A stretch of DNA of 64,000 bases from Orobanche coerulescens. Its lineage: Eukaryota > Streptophyta > Magnoliopsida > Lamiales > Orobanchaceae. Position 1 is the stretch's first letter. Each line of letters opens with the position of its first letter. A program made the translations under genes and the position numbers. The stretch covers positions 56,452,001 to 56,516,000 of the forward strand of contig CM065818.1 in the NCBI GenBank assembly GCA_033398695.1. Direction: 5' to 3'. The notes beneath the pieces were generated by a model. It did no database searches, was not told the origin of the DNA, and was given only the letters and a program-made list of their open reading frames with translations. This document shows positions 33,149-45,982 of this stretch, piece by piece.

Positions 33149-35812
33149 ATGGACATGGATGATAATATGGATGATGATTCAGATTTTCAAGTACTGGAAT
33201 CTTATTCTACTCCTAAGTGCACTACAGCTGCAGGTAAAGATGCTTGTTTTAGTGGTACAAGTAATAAGTTGATAGGGACTAAGAGTAACAGGGATGACAG
33301 AGTTGGTAGTGAAAATGTTAACGAATGTGATGCTAAAAAATGTAAGTCTCATGTGTGGGAGTATTTTGAAAAGGCTGGGATAATAAATGGGGTACAGAAA
33401 TGTAGATGCAAACGCTGTACCAAATTGTATATATGTAGATCGGGTCTCATGCTTTTAAGGGTTTAAAAACTCCTACGTTTCATGATGTGGGGTCTTTGTT
33501 TGATGGTCAAGCTTCACTATTTAAGAAATGGAAGATCGATTCTAAGGCTTATCGTGATGGGCTGTCTAGAGCTATTATTAAGCATGACCTTCCATTTAGC
33601 TATGCTGAATATGAGGAGGTTAATGATGTGAATAAAATCTTAAATCCTGATTTCAAAAGCGTTAGTAGGAACACCGCCATAAGTTATTGTATGAAAGTTT
33701 TTGTGAATGAAAAGGAAAAGTTAAAAAGTTTGTTAACTACTCTTCATGGAAGAATCTGTTTAACTTCTGATGCATGGACCGCTGTTACTACACAGGGTTA
33801 TATGACTGTCACTACCAATTATGTTGATGAAAATTGGAAGTTAAATTCTAAAATACTTTCATTTTGTGAGTTAGATAGTCCACATTCAGGGTTTGAAGTG
33901 TTCAGAAAATTTCTTGGAGTACTGAAGGATTGGGGGATAGAATCCAAAATATTTTCACTGATGTTGGATAATGCCACTAATAATGATAGCATGATAAGAA
34001 TTTTAAAAGAGAGGCTTAATTTGCAAAATGGCTTGTTATCTGAAGGTGATTTTTTTCACGTGAGGTGTTGTGCACATATTTTGAATCTTATTGTTCAAGA
34101 AGGTTTAAAGGTGGCTGATGATGCTTTGAAAAAAAATTTAGAGGAAGTGTTAAGTATGTGAAGGCTTCGCAATGGAGGTTGACTGAATTTCAAAAATGTA
34201 TTGAAGAGGTGCACTTAAATGATGTCGGTGGAAGTTTCTTGAAGTTGGATGTGGTGACTAGATGGAATTCGACATATATGATGCTTGAAAGTGCTATTAA
34301 GTATCGACGTGCATTCACTAACTTAAGCTACAATGATAGAAATTATAAGCTTTGTCCAACCATGGAAGAGTGGAAAAGAGCAGAAAAGATATGTTCTTTC
34401 TTGGCCCCATTTTATCAAATCACTAAATTTATGTCCGGGTCACTATATCCCACCTCTAACTTATATTTTATGCAATTTTCAAGCATAAAAATGACGTTGT
34501 ATGAACTTGAGAATTATGAAGTTGAGGTCATAAAAGAGATGGTGGGAAGGATGAAGCAGAAGTTTGATAAGTATTTGGATGAATATTTTGTTACTCTTTC
34601 ATTTGGATGTGTTCTTGATCCAAAGGCAAATTTACGTTTTTTGAGCTTTTGCTATAAAAGACTTGACCCGGATAATTATCAAGCAAAGATGAATAAGATA
34701 AAAGGATCTTTGTATAAACTCTTTGGTGTTTATGAGCAAAATAAAACCACACCCTGTTCATTTCCTAGTATGTCGTTACAAGTCCAGTCTCATATGTGTA
34801 ACACCCCGAGATATTCGGAATAATTACAGTGCCGTAAACCCTTTAAGTAAGGATTCACAAGGCTGATTTAAAAGAAATGTAAATATGAGACATCAATACT
34901 GCGGCAATTCAAGTTTACAAAACCATTCAACTGGTTCAACGAGTAATTAATACAACCATATCGAAATGATATAAATACGACACGCGTACTCGAGTACTGA
35001 AATCAAAACAAGAAAACAAATCACCAACAACAACAAACATCACTGAACCCCTTCGTCGTCCACGTTGCATCGTGGTCGCTTTCTGCTCCTCGGCTACCTG
35101 AACATCAAAACAAATGTCCACCCCCGAAGGGGTTAGCAAAACGATGCTAGTACAAGTATCATATTAAACAATTCGAATATGCATCAACAATACAAAGCAA
35201 GATACACCACACGGACTTCCGCTACCGGAATCCGATAATGCGAATCCATAAGATTCCATTAACACAGCAAGGGTATTTCAATGATCCAGCACCCTCAGCA
35301 TAGATCCCAAGATGATCCCGTCGGACCAACACGAGGTGGAAATAACCCGTCCAATAATCCAGCGCCCTCAACCTAGATCCCAAGATGATCCCGTCGGACC
35401 AACACGAGGTGGACATCCGATCCAGCGCCCTCAGCATAGATCGTACAACGTACACAAACACAACTCATGCATACACATATGCCAAATCATTATGTTCATC
35501 AACATGAACATACAAACACTAGATAACAAATATCATGACAATTCAACACAAATAATTTCCATGTTCAACAACATGAATAAACCACAAACATGCTCAAAAT
35601 ACCAATTTTAACACATTACGATACTTGCCTCGAAGATGGCAAGAACGAAATACTTCAATGATCTCAACACACTCAAAGGCCGCCTCCTTCGATCAACGTA
35701 GCAAGCTCGAACCTTAACAAAAGAAATGATATACAAATCATCTCAAGTCGAACGATTGCCTAACAATTTGGTCTACGGCCCAAAAGCTCAAAATATGTAG
35801 TCTGCCTGAACC

Positions 35813-36036
35813 ACTTAGCGTACGCTACGTACTTTACGTAGCGTGCGCTAAGACTGCCTGTTAGCGTACGCTATCGTCTAAGCCTAGCGTACGCTAGCCA
35901 TAGGCTGACAGTTCTCTCTGATCAGCCGACTGACTCGGCTGATATCATAACGTATGTTACGTACTAAACGTAGCGTGCGTTAACTTATCCCCGATAGCGC
36001 ACTTCAACTTACGTATGTTAGCGTGCGCTAACCGTG
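35813..36036. promoter_or_regulatory. LTR-3 palindrome cluster B (downstream of TATA)
   Basis: Includes TAGCGTACGCTA dyads and variants TAGCGTGCGCTA, TAACGTATGTTA and TTACGTA. The cluster lies about 670-900 bp downstream of the TATA box in the direction of transcription. LTR-6 has a matching second cluster at 54688-54775. The right-hand LTR copy is at 43047-43267. Confidence 0.6.
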
Positions 36037-36708
36037 CATGGCAGATTACTACCGGTAGAAAACTGGATCTAACGGTGATGAACTCATGAATTCTATGGTG
36101 ATAAAACAAGTCATCCCCGAGCATATCATGCTAATAAGGTTTGTGAAAGTTCTTTACGTACTAAATGACTATGAGATACAAAGATACGTATAATCATCAC
36201 AACACCATAGTTCATCTAGATCTTCAAGGGATATCCTGAGTTCAATCCGTTATGAGTCTCAAAACGTATGATCCTTCTATATAAACGCATAAGAACTTGA
36301 AAATCTCCATATACTGATCACAAATCGGTTTGAAAATGCTTAGGAGTCCACAAACTAAAAAGGTTCAAAGGTTCATACGATGAATAAGTGCCGAAACGTC
36401 GAAAATATCCTTCTAACACATGATGATCGATTTTGAACGAAATAACTGACTATTAAAACATGATCAAATGTCCTTTAGAACACTACTAATATTGGTGAAG
36501 AATCACCTACCTCAAAGTAGTGAAGAACAAGGAGAAAATCGAAGCAATCCAACGTCGAAGGCTCGAACACCAATCCTCAATGATCTACAATCTTCAATAC
36601 AAGCTAGGATGCTGATATGAAGTGTTTAGGATGTAGGAAGTTATACTCTAAGTATAAGAATTCGGATGTGGGAAAAGAAAGGATCGAAAATACGAAAAGG
36701 ATCTTTGT

Positions 36709-37022
36709 CTATTTATAGGAAATGGTTATTAGCGCGCTAGTCCCTCGCCAGTAGCGTGCGCTAACGGCCATCGACTTCATCAGATTTCAAGACTTAGCGT
36801 GCGCTAATGCACATGCTCAGTAGCGTGCGCTAAGGCGTTGACTTGGCTTTTCCCGAAAGCCGTCTGTGTTCATCCCGACACAATCCGACCAAGATCCCCG
36901 CCCGATCTCACCTACCACATCTCAATCAAATTGACCACGCATAGCGTGCGCTAATGTTCCTTTGTAGCGTGCGCTATGGATCCATGTTAGCGACGCTACA
37001 CATAGCCGATAGCGTGCGCTAC
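36709..37022 (-). promoter_or_regulatory. LTR-3 promoter: TATA box and palindrome cluster A
   Basis: On the minus strand CTATAAATAG (36709-36718) follows eight or so TAGCGTGCGCTA-type dyads (36729-37022), the nearest about 10 bp away. The right-hand LTR has the same order (TATA at 43937-43946, cluster about 43955-44252). The 36968-36978 unit has lost its central base compared with its partner at about 44218. Confidence 0.7.
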
Positions 37023-37172
37023 ATGCGCAGTAATTACAATTTTCAAATCACAATCATGAAATCATACGCTCGACAACATCGGATTATAAAATACGGAGAA
37101 TAATACTGCATAAAAGTACAATAATTACAATATCACAAGTTCCAAAAACATATCGTAAATCTCGGTATTACA

Positions 37173-37210
37173 AAGACATCCTCCTAAAAAGAAGTTTCGT
37201 CCCGAAACTT
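37173..37210 (-). other. LTR-3 stem-loop and polypurine tract
   Basis: On the minus strand AAGTTTCGGGACGAAACTT (37192-37210) overlaps the pol stop codon. A purine-rich tract (AGGAGGATG) then abuts the LTR. Confidence 0.75.
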
Positions 37211-40200
37211 AAGATGAAAACAACTCCGGATATCTAGTCTTCATACTGTCCTCCGTTTCCCAAGTGGCCTCTTCAACTCCGTGTTGCGACCATTGTACTT
37301 TAACCAAATGTATTGGTTTATTCCTCAATTGTTTGATCCGACTCTCAAGTATCTTGATTGGTCTCTCTTCGAAGGTGCCATCATTAGCTATCTCGATCTC
37401 GTCGAATTCAATGACGTGACTGGGGTCCGGTACATACTTCCTCAATTGGGATACGTGAAACACATTGTGAACGTGACTCAGCGATGGCGGTAAGGCCAAC
37501 CTGTATGCTAAATCTCCAACCCTCTCGAGGATCTGGAATGGTCCGATATATCTAGGACTAAGCTTGCCTCTCCTCCAAAAACGGAAAATCCCTCGTGTAG
37601 GAGACACCTTCAATAGTACATGTTCTCCAGCGTCGAACTCTAGAGGGCGACGTCGTATGTCTGCATAAGACTTCTGTCGACTCTGGGCAGTCAACAGTCT
37701 TTCTCGAATCAAAGTTATCTTCTCTTGAGTCTGAATTATCAATTCCGGTTCCGTCCCGATCAAATCCGAAGAATCATCCCAACACAGGGGTGATCGGCAT
37801 CTTCTCCCGTACAAAGCTTCAAATGGTGCCATCTTAATAGAAGCATGCCAACTATTATTGTAAGTGAATTCAATCAATGGCAAATGAACTTCCCAATCAG
37901 TTGACCAATCCAAAGCACAGGCTCTAAGCATGTCCTCTACTGTCTGTATAGTCCTTTCGGACTGACCGTCCGTTTGGGGATGATAAGCCGTGCTAAAGTT
38001 GAGCTCAGTCCCCAGAGCCCTGTGAACTGCTTTCCAGAAGTGCGACATGAAACGACCATCTCGATCCGAAATAATGGTCTTCGGCATACCATGCAATCTG
38101 ACTATCTCCGCAATAAATACTCGCGCCAATCTCTCGGGTCCCCATGTATCTTTAATCCCTAGGAAATGATCCGACTTGGTTAGTCGATCAACTACAACCC
38201 AAATCATGTTCATTTCCGTTCTAGTCCTTGGCATACTGGTGATAAAATCCATCGAGATGTCCTCCCACTTCCATTCAGGGATCGGAAGCGGCTTTAACAT
38301 TCCGGCGGGTCGCTGATGTTCAATCTTAACTTGCTGACAAGTCAAGCACCTCGAAACGTACTCTGCTACGTCCTTCTTCATATTCCCCACCGAAGTTTTG
38401 TTTTAAATCCTTATACATCTTATCACGCCTCGGTGAATGGAATAGGCGCGCCGTGAGCTTCCTTCGTAATAGTCCGTCTCAAATCATCATCATCGGGAAT
38501 GCAAAGTCGACTCAAATCTCGTAACTCCATCGTCTTGTATCACGAGTCCCGGGCTTTTCCTTTCTTTACTTTGTCACATAATCGAAGGATCGAGAATCGC
38601 TCAACCGCTTAGACTTGATCTCCTCAACTAGTGATGAAGTCGGCCCATCACATAAAGTTGCCCTTGGATTCTGGTGCCCATACTTCAATCCCCTCGCGGA
38701 TCAGTTCCCGTTGAATACTAGTTTGGGATGTAAGTGCTTCCAACACTCGAAGAGAAACAAGTTTACGGCTCAATGCATCGGCTACTACGTTTGCTTTCCC
38801 CGGATGATAGAGAATCTCCAAGTCGTAATCCTTGATCAATTCCAGCCACCTTCTCTGCCTCATGTTTAATTCTTTCTGACTGAAAATGTACTTGAGGCTC
38901 TTATGATCGGTAAAGATCTGACAATGAGTGCCGTACAAATAATGTCTCCAAATTTTCAAAGCAAAGACTACAGCTGCTAGCTCCAGATCATGGGTCGGGT
39001 AATTAACCTCGTATGGTTTCAACTGCCGAGAAGCATAGGCAATCACCTTATCTCTTTGCATCAACACACATCCCAGACCCTGATTTGAAGCGTCGCTGTA
39101 CACCATGAATCCATCAGTTCCATCTGGTAATGCTAATATAGGTGCTGTCGTCAGTCTCTTCTTAAGTTCATCAAAACCAGCCTGGCATTTCTCATCCCAC
39201 TTGAACTTTTGAGTTTTCTGTAACAGCTGAGTGAGCGGACGAGCAATTTTGGAAAATCCCTCTACAAAGCGGCGATAATATCCAGCAAGTCCTAAGAAAC
39301 TCCGGACTTCTTTCACATTATTAGGGGCTTCCCATTCCAAGATTGCTTCGACTTTCTTTGGGTCCACCTGAACTCCGTCGGCTAATATCACATGCCCAAG
39401 GAAAGTTACCTCCCTGAGCCAGAACTCGCATTTAGAAAGCTTTGCATACAGCTATTCCTTCCTCAAGGTGCTCAAAACCACACGTAAATGTTCGGCATGC
39501 TCCTCTGCGTCTCTCGAATATATCAAGATGTCATCAATGAAGACGACCACAAATTTATCCAAGTATTCCAAGAATACCCAATTCATCAATTGCATGAATA
39601 CCGCAAGAGCATTGGTAAGTCCAAACGGCATTACTACGAATTCATAATGTCCGTACCGGGACCTGAAAGCAGACTTTGGTATATCCGATTCCTTAATCCT
39701 CAACTGATGGTATCCTGATCGCAAGTCAATCTTCGAGAATACCCTTGCCCCTTGTAGTTGATCAAACAAGTCGTCGATCGGAGGTATAGGATACTTATTC
39801 TTGATCGTCATCTTATTGAGCTCCCTGTAATCAATACACAGTCGGAGGGATCCGTCTTTCTTCCGGACAAAGAGAACGGGCGCTCCCCAAGGAGAAACGC
39901 TAGGTTGAATATAGCCCTTCTGTAGCAATTCCTCCAGTTGCTTCTTGAGTTCATACATCTCGGTTGGCGCCATGCGGTAAGGTGCTCTGGAAATAGGAGC
40001 TGCTCCAGGCTCTAATTCGATAGTGAATTCCACTTCTCTCTGCGGCGGTAACCCAGGTACTTCGTCAGGAAATACATCTGAGAACTCATTCACAACTGAA
40101 ATAGACGAGAGCTCTACTCCTTCCTATTTCCTCATGGCATAACACCAAAGTCCATGACATCCTTGCTTCAGTAATTTCACGGCTTTCATTGCTTTGATCA

Positions 40201-40800
40201 ATTTTCCCGAGCTTCCCGGTCTCCACCCTCGAAATAAGTGTTTAGATCCGTCATCAGCAATGATAGAAATGACTCTCTCTCGGTAATTCAGAATAGCTCC
40301 ATAACGGTTGAGCCAATCGTCTCCGAGAATTAAATCGTCACCGCAGATGTCAACTACAATAAGATTCGATGGCCAATCTCTCCCTCCTAAAGACACTGGA
40401 AAATCTCTAGCCTCTAGGGTTCCCACAATTCTCTCTCCACTCGGCAAACCCACAACATATGGTTCACAATCAAATAAGCACGAGATTTTTAAACGATTTA
40501 CAGCTTCAAGGATACAAAAGAATGTGTAGCTCCGGAATCGAATAAAACACTAACTGGTTGCAAAAGGATCTGAATCGTACCTGATGCAACAGCAGTGTTC
40601 TGATCGTCAGATTTCCTCATCTCGTACAGGCGCGGAGGAACGGACCCACCACTCGATGTCTCTCTCTTCCCAACGTTCTGCTGCGGAAATCCACTCTGTG
40701 TCCGGTTCACACTTATCTCCTTGAATCGCGCTGGAGTGCGAGTACCAAAAGACCTTGTAGCGACTCCACGAAAGCCGCACGGTGTCCTTCTTGTCCACAA
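37209..40800 (-). pseudogene. pol: LTR-3 protease-pol polyprotein, interrupted
   Basis: Minus strand, 40800 down to 37209. In order: protease with VLFDSGATHSF (about 40500-40545); linker [13 protein letters not shown]; reverse transcriptase 40093-39452 ([27 protein letters not shown]), with the usual APAVFM changed to ALAVFM; thumb and RNase H 39391-38648 ([33 protein letters not shown]-like motif as IAYAS); integrase and chromodomain 38390-37209 (CLTCQQVK, SDRDGRFMSHFW, FHVSQLRKYVPDPSH, EEATWE), ending in a natural stop. Breaks: between 40498 and 40453, 40124 and 40093, and 39452 and 39391, and a poor region 38391-38647 that covers the front of integrase. The last 393 codons are clean, so decay is uneven. 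Confidence 0.93.
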
Positions 40801-41800
40801 TCATAGCAAGTCACGTAAGATGCGGGCTACCACGTCGAATATGCCTGCCGACCACAATTGTAGCATTTCTTTGATGCGTCCGAATCGCCGATGTAGTCCG
40901 AACTTCTTTCCACCTGCGGAAGGATGTGGAGGTTTCTAGCCGAATAAAGGAAGACCGGCCCTTGCGGGGCCCACCACTCTTGTTTTCTCAAAAGTTTAGG
41001 TCACCTTCGCTTCTTTGCCTCCACCGATTTCTCCACCGCCGCCTCTTTCATGTCGTAGGCCGCTTTGTCTTGATACTGCCGCAACGTAGTACACTCGAAC
41101 CGGACATGTACTTCTTGAATCTCGCTTCATCCGCATATCGAAATGAAAAATCTTTTACGCCTCCGTTCGACCAAGTGTCGCACACAAGTCACCGATGATT
41201 AAAAGTTTTGATTACATGCATTATGAGATGCTTCCGAACTCGTGGTGAGAAAAACTCTCGGATCTTTGCCTCTCTAACTGGACAAGGACAATACCGTGCT
41301 TCCATCATTAATTTGAATTCCCAATCCGCATTATGATCCTCGTGTCGAATAGCTTCCCACCAATCAAAGGCCTCCCAGTGGAAAATACCGGGCAATGGAA
41401 CCTTAGGTCCTCGGGACGCTTAAGACCGCGAATATTTTCTCTAACTCCTTGAGCGGTGATCCCAAGTAATTGCCTCGGCAGATCCACAAATTTTGGCGGG
41501 TGCAATTTGACCACCTTAGCAAGCCATCTGTCTCCCAGGTTATCCTCGTGGTGCCGCTGTCCCATCGCCGTCTGCATGCGGTCGACTACCCGGGCGAATC
41601 GGGTTTATCTGCGCCACCACCTGTTGAAGCACTCCCGGCATGTTAGGATTTGCGTCGTCATTCGCTGACCCTTGCTGCCCTCCAGAATGGGAATCGGTTC
41701 GACTAGCTGATAATTCCGGGGTAGTTGCGGAATCCTCCTGTCTCATGTTACCCCGTCCGCGTCCATGACCACGTCCGCGTCCACGTCCTCCTCTCAACAT
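40801..41800 (-). pseudogene. gag: LTR-3 gag, heavily frameshifted
   Basis: Minus strand from 41800 (MLRGGRGRGRGHGRGRG, an Arg/Gly-rich head like that of LTR-1). Capsid pieces follow in changing frames: LAKVVKLHPPKFVDLP, EAFDWWEAI and MMEARYCPCPVREAK. The zinc-knuckle zone (about 40770-40930) keeps Cys codons but no readable finger. At least five frame changes in 1 kb stand out against the clean integrase, so missing bases from sequence consensus error are possible alongside true decay. Confidence 0.8.
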
Positions 41801-42028
41801 ACTGTAAACACAATTCCTCAATATCCAGGACAAAGTTTACGAAATAAAGCCCGTCAATACTCTCAAAACAGTAATTAAGTAAAACGGTAGTATAAGAGAT
41901 TAGGAGACTTACAACCACGGTCCACATGACGACTTTTGGCTGAACAGTGATGTCACGAACAACTCGTAAATCAATAACGTAAACAGACCCAACTTAAAAC
42001 CCGACTGCCAAGATATCCATAAATCTTA

Positions 42029-42040
42029 GCTCCGATACCA
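42029..42040 (-). other. LTR-3 primer-binding site (initiator tRNA-Met)
   Basis: On the minus strand TGGTATCGGAGC, 5 nt from the right-hand LTR; same 12 bases as LTR-1 and LTR-2. Confidence 0.85.
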
Positions 42041-42045
42041 TATTC

Positions 42046-44404
42046 TGTAACACCCCGAGATATTCGGAATAATTACAGCGCCGTAAACCCTTTTAGTAAG
42101 GATTTACAAGGCTGATTTAAAAGAAATGTAAATATGAGACATCAATACTGCGGCAATTCAAGTTTACAAAACCATTCAACTGGTTCAACGAGTAATTAAT
42201 ACAACCATATCGAAATGATATAAATACGACACGCGTACTCGAGCATCAAATCAAAACAAGAAAACAAATCACCACCAACAACAAACATCATCAACCCCTT
42301 CGTCGTCACGTGCATCGGGTCGTTTCCTGCTCCTCGGCTACCTAAACATCAAAACAAATGTCCAAATTGAAGGGGTTAGCAAAACGATGCTAGTACAAGT
42401 ATCATATTAAACAATTCGAATATGCATCAACAATACATAACAAGATACACCACACGGACTTACGCTAGGATCCGATAATGCGAATCCACAAGATTCCATT
42501 AACACAACAAGGGTATTCCAATGATCCAGCGCCTCAAAGATAGATCCCAAGATGATCCCGTCGGACCAACACGAGGTGGAAATAACCCGTCCCAATAATC
42601 CAGCCCTCACTTAGATCCCAAGATGATCCCGTCGGACCAACACGAGGTGGACATCCGATCCAGCGCCCTCAGCATAGATCGTACAACGTACACAAACACA
42701 ACTCATGCATGCACATATGCCAAATCATTATGTTCATCAACATGAACATACAAACACTAGATAACGAATATCATGACAATTCAACACAAATAATTTCCAA
42801 CAACATGAATAAACCACAAACATGCTCAAAATACCAATTTTAACACATTACGATACTTGCCTCGAAGATGGCAAGAACGAAATACTTCAATGATCTCAAC
42901 ACACTCGAAGGCCGCCTCCTTCAATCAACGTAGCAAGCTCGAACCTTAACAAAAGAAATGATATACAAATCATCTCAAGTTGAACGATTGCCTAACAATT
43001 TGATCTATGGCCCAAAAGCTCAAAATATGCAGTCTGCCTGAACCACTTAGCGTACGCTACGTACTTTACATAGCGTGCGCTAAGACTGCCTGTTAGCGTA
43101 CGCTATCGTCTAAGCCTAGCGTACGCTAGCCATAGGCTGACAGTTCTCTCTGATCAACCGACTGACTCGGCTGATATCATAACGTACGTTACGTACTAAA
43201 CGTAGCGTGCGTTAACTTATCCCCGATAGCGCACGTTAACTTACGTATGTTAGCATGCGCTAACCGTGCATGGCGACACACGGTAGAAAACTGGATCTAA
43301 CGGTGATGAACTCATGAATTCTATGGTGATAAAACAAGTCATCCCCGAGCATATCATGCTAATAAGGTTTGTGAAAGTTCTTTACGTACTAAATGACTAT
43401 GAGATACAAAGATACGTATAATCATCACAACACCATAGTTCATCTAGATCTTCAAGGGATATCCTGAGTTCAATCCGTTATGAGTCTCAAAACGTATGAT
43501 CCTTCTATATAAACGCATAAGAACTTGAAAATCTCCATATACTGATCACAAATTGGTTTGAAAATGCTTAGGAGTCCATAAACTAAAAAGGTTCAAAGGT
43601 TCATACGATGAATAAGTGCCGAAACGTCGAAAATATCCTTCTAACACATGATGATCGATTTTGAACGAAATAACTGACTATTAAAACATGATCAAATTTC
43701 CTTTAGAACACTACTAATATTGGTGAAGAATCACCTACCTCAAAGTAGTGAAGAACAAGGAGAAAATCGAAGCAATCCAACATCGAAGGCTCGAACACCA
43801 ATCCTCAATGATCTACAATCTTCAATACAAGCTAGGATGCTGATATGAAGTGTTTAGGATGTAGGAAGTTATACTCTAAGTATAAGAATTCGGATGTGGG
43901 AAAAGAAAGGACTGAAAATACGAAAAGGATGCTGTCCTATTTATAGGAAATGGTTATTAGCGCGCGCTAGTCCCTCGCCAGAGCGTGCGCTAACCGCTCA
44001 CGACCATCAGATTCAAGGCACTTAGCGTGCGCTAATGCACATGCCTGTAGCGTGCGCTAAGGCGTTGACTTGGCTTTCCCCGAAAGCCGTCCAGGTTCAT
44101 CCCGACACAATCCGACCAAGATCCCCGGCCTGATCTCACCTACCACACGTCTCAATCAAATTGACCACGCATAGCATGTGCTAATGTTCCTTTGTAGCGT
44201 GCGCTATGGATCCATGTTAGCGTACGCTACACATAGCCGATAGCGTGCGCTACATGCGCAGAATTACAATTTTCAAATCACAATCATGAAATCATACGCT
44301 CGAAAACATCGGATTATGAAATACGGAGAATAATACTCAGACAAAAGTACAATAATTACAATATCACAAGTTCCAAAAACATATCATAAATCTCGGGTAT
44401 TACA
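42046..44404 (-). repeat. LTR-3 right-hand LTR (5' LTR of the minus-strand element)
   Basis: 2359 bp, copy of 34797-37172: module about 42524-42690, cluster B 43047-43267, TATA 43937-43946, cluster A about 43955-44252. Confidence 0.93.
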
Positions 44405-44655
44405 ATACGCAACCATATTCAAATGAGAGTTTAACATCATCCACGTCTACGGGTGCGGCGTCTATTCTCGATGTAAGTTTGACATCCCATTCCTTTATAT
44501 TATTTAATTTATATCTTCAAACATTTAAACTAAATCTGTATCTTTAATTATGCATGTTAACTTTATATTGTTTGTTTTATTTTTTAATTGTAGGGGCTCG
44601 TTTGCTAAGTTGTATGGGATAAAGCTTGATAAGATTGACTGGGATTTCTTATACA

Positions 44656-44940
44656 ATATAAGAAATTAATATCATATTTGGTACGATGTATTAAATTCTC
44701 TGCAAAATATAGATATCATGGTAGCTTATTGAATTTATTAGTTGCAGTATTGTTTAATATCACCTTATACCACCTCTTAGGTGGGATACGCAATACCAAA
44801 AATCAGTATTATTTATACAGGCCCGAATTTTATCAAGGGTCCCATACTTTATACCAAACAAGATATAAAAGTGTATTATATATATTATACACCTTAATCA
44901 CACATAGCAAACAAGCTCTAGGAGTATCATAGAGAAATGA
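44656..44940. mobile_element. MITE-like insert in hAT-C transposase (uncertain)
   Basis: AT-rich, palindrome-rich block between two parts of the transposase coding sequence, with motifs such as TTTGGTACGATGTAT near the left and ATACCAAACAAGATAT near the right that partly mirror each other. Clear terminal repeats and a target duplication were not found. It could instead be an intron or a decayed exon. Confidence 0.35.
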
Positions 44941-45982
44941 GGTAATTGAATTCAAGTGAAGGTAAATCTGAACTTGATTTATACTTAGATGAAGGCATTG
45001 TAGGAAGTGATATAGATGTCTTAAAATATTGGAAGTTGAAGAAGCATCGATTTCCTCGACTTGCAACAATGGCTTGTGACATTTTAAGCATTCCAATAAC
45101 CACAGTTGCTTCTGAATCAACATTTAGTATTGGTGGTCGTATCTTGACTAAATATAGGAGTTGTTTGTTCCCCAAAACTGTGCAAGCTCTCATTTGTATG
45201 CATAATTGGTTGCATGGTTTCAAAGAAATAGAAGCTTTGGGTAATATTTAAAATTATATTGATTTCGTTCTTTCTCACTTGCAGTTGGTTGCACTTGTGA
45301 CTTGACTATAGCTTTTGACTTGTATTTTAATGTTTGATACAGATGTGCAATGTACAGAAGAGATACGATTATCTGTAGTAGATTCTAATGTAGCATATGA
45401 TGACTAACATTGAGGATTTAAAGGATTTATCTATTTTTATAGTTCGAGCAGTTGTGTTTTTTCGAATTAAATGTTGATTATTGAGCATAAAGGACGCAAA
45501 ATTTTGCTATGTATTTCAGACTTTGAGAATGTGAGGACTTGGATTTTTAATACATTTTGTTGTCTTTTGGGATTTGAAAGAATCTGTATGTGTGTACTCA
45601 TAAGTAATAATTGATATTAGAGATTGAATAATAAATTTTCATTAGACTCACTGCTAGTCTGCCACTGCTGCTGGAACATCAGGAATTTCCAAAGTTTTTT
45701 CTCTTTTTCTACCTTAAGATTAAAATGTCTATTATCTTTTAATAATCTATTTGTTTGTTTGTTTGTTTTTGAGATATTGTATTGAATGTCATCGTATAGC
45801 TAATATAATGGGTAATTGCCTAATTTGTTGCAACTTCCGAGTAATTTCACATATTTTTGTTTAATTCGAAAATAGACCGTGGTAAGGTGGACTGGCTCGA
45901 AATCAAGCCCGATTCAATTTCGCCATCCGACCGGTCCAAAATCCAATGGCCTGATGGGCTCGGGTCGGCACTACGAACTCCA

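Larger units (their letters stand above)
34797..37172 (-). repeat. LTR-3 left-hand LTR (3' LTR of the minus-strand element)
   Basis: 2376 bp. In minus-strand order: palindrome cluster A (36729-37022), TATA box, cluster B (35813-36036) and duplicated module (35282-35440) with repeated GATCCCGTCGGACCAACACG units. Its partner at 42046-44404 matches closely except for patches in the module and near CAG/CTG sites. Confidence 0.93.
34797..44404 (-). mobile_element. LTR-3: full-length Tekay-type chromovirus, broken
   Basis: The LTRs (34797-37172 and 42046-44404) have TGTAACACCCC...TATTACA ends. The flanks ATATG (34792-34796) and ATACG (44405-44409) are a 5-bp duplication with one C/T change. The minus-strand interior runs primer site, gag, protease, reverse transcriptase, RNase H, integrase, chromodomain, polypurine tract. 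The integrase-chromodomain part is one open run of 393 codons. gag is badly frameshifted. It lies inside the hAT-C transposase. Confidence 0.93.
33149..45407 (+). pseudogene. hAT-C transposase (BED finger, RICESLEEPER type), split
   Basis: Starts at 33149 (MDMDDNMDDDSD, acidic). In order: a BED-like finger (SHVWEYFEKAG...CRCKRC, about 33346-33420); the catalytic core (CLTSDAWTAVTTQGYMTV, SLMLDNATNNDSM, CCAHILNLIVQEG, DVVTRWNSTYMML) to 34796, where LTR-3 entered; then a short exon (44410-44472), a probable intron with GT at 44473 and AG at 44593; an exon that seems to hold a MITE-like insert (about 44656-44940); and the dimerisation domain (WKLKKHRFPRLATMACDIL, TVASESTFSIGGR). The last exon 45343-45407 joins in phase to a donor at 45241 and ends in TAA. 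Frame changes lie near 33425-33487 and near 34140. The exon joins are inferred from sequence only. Confidence 0.88.
32001..45982 (+). mobile_element. hAT-C: hAT transposon split by LTR-3
   Basis: The left end TAGGACTTCAAAAAGTGGCC and the right end, read inward TGGAGTTCGTAGTGCCGACC, are alignable inverted repeats. Both lead into GGCCCG/GGGTCGG-rich subterminal sequence. The flanks (ACTTATAAC, TTTCATAA) are only partly alike, so the 8-bp duplication is decayed or misplaced. Inside are a plus-strand BED-type transposase with introns and LTR-3. Without LTR-3 the element is about 4.4 kb. Confidence 0.8.
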
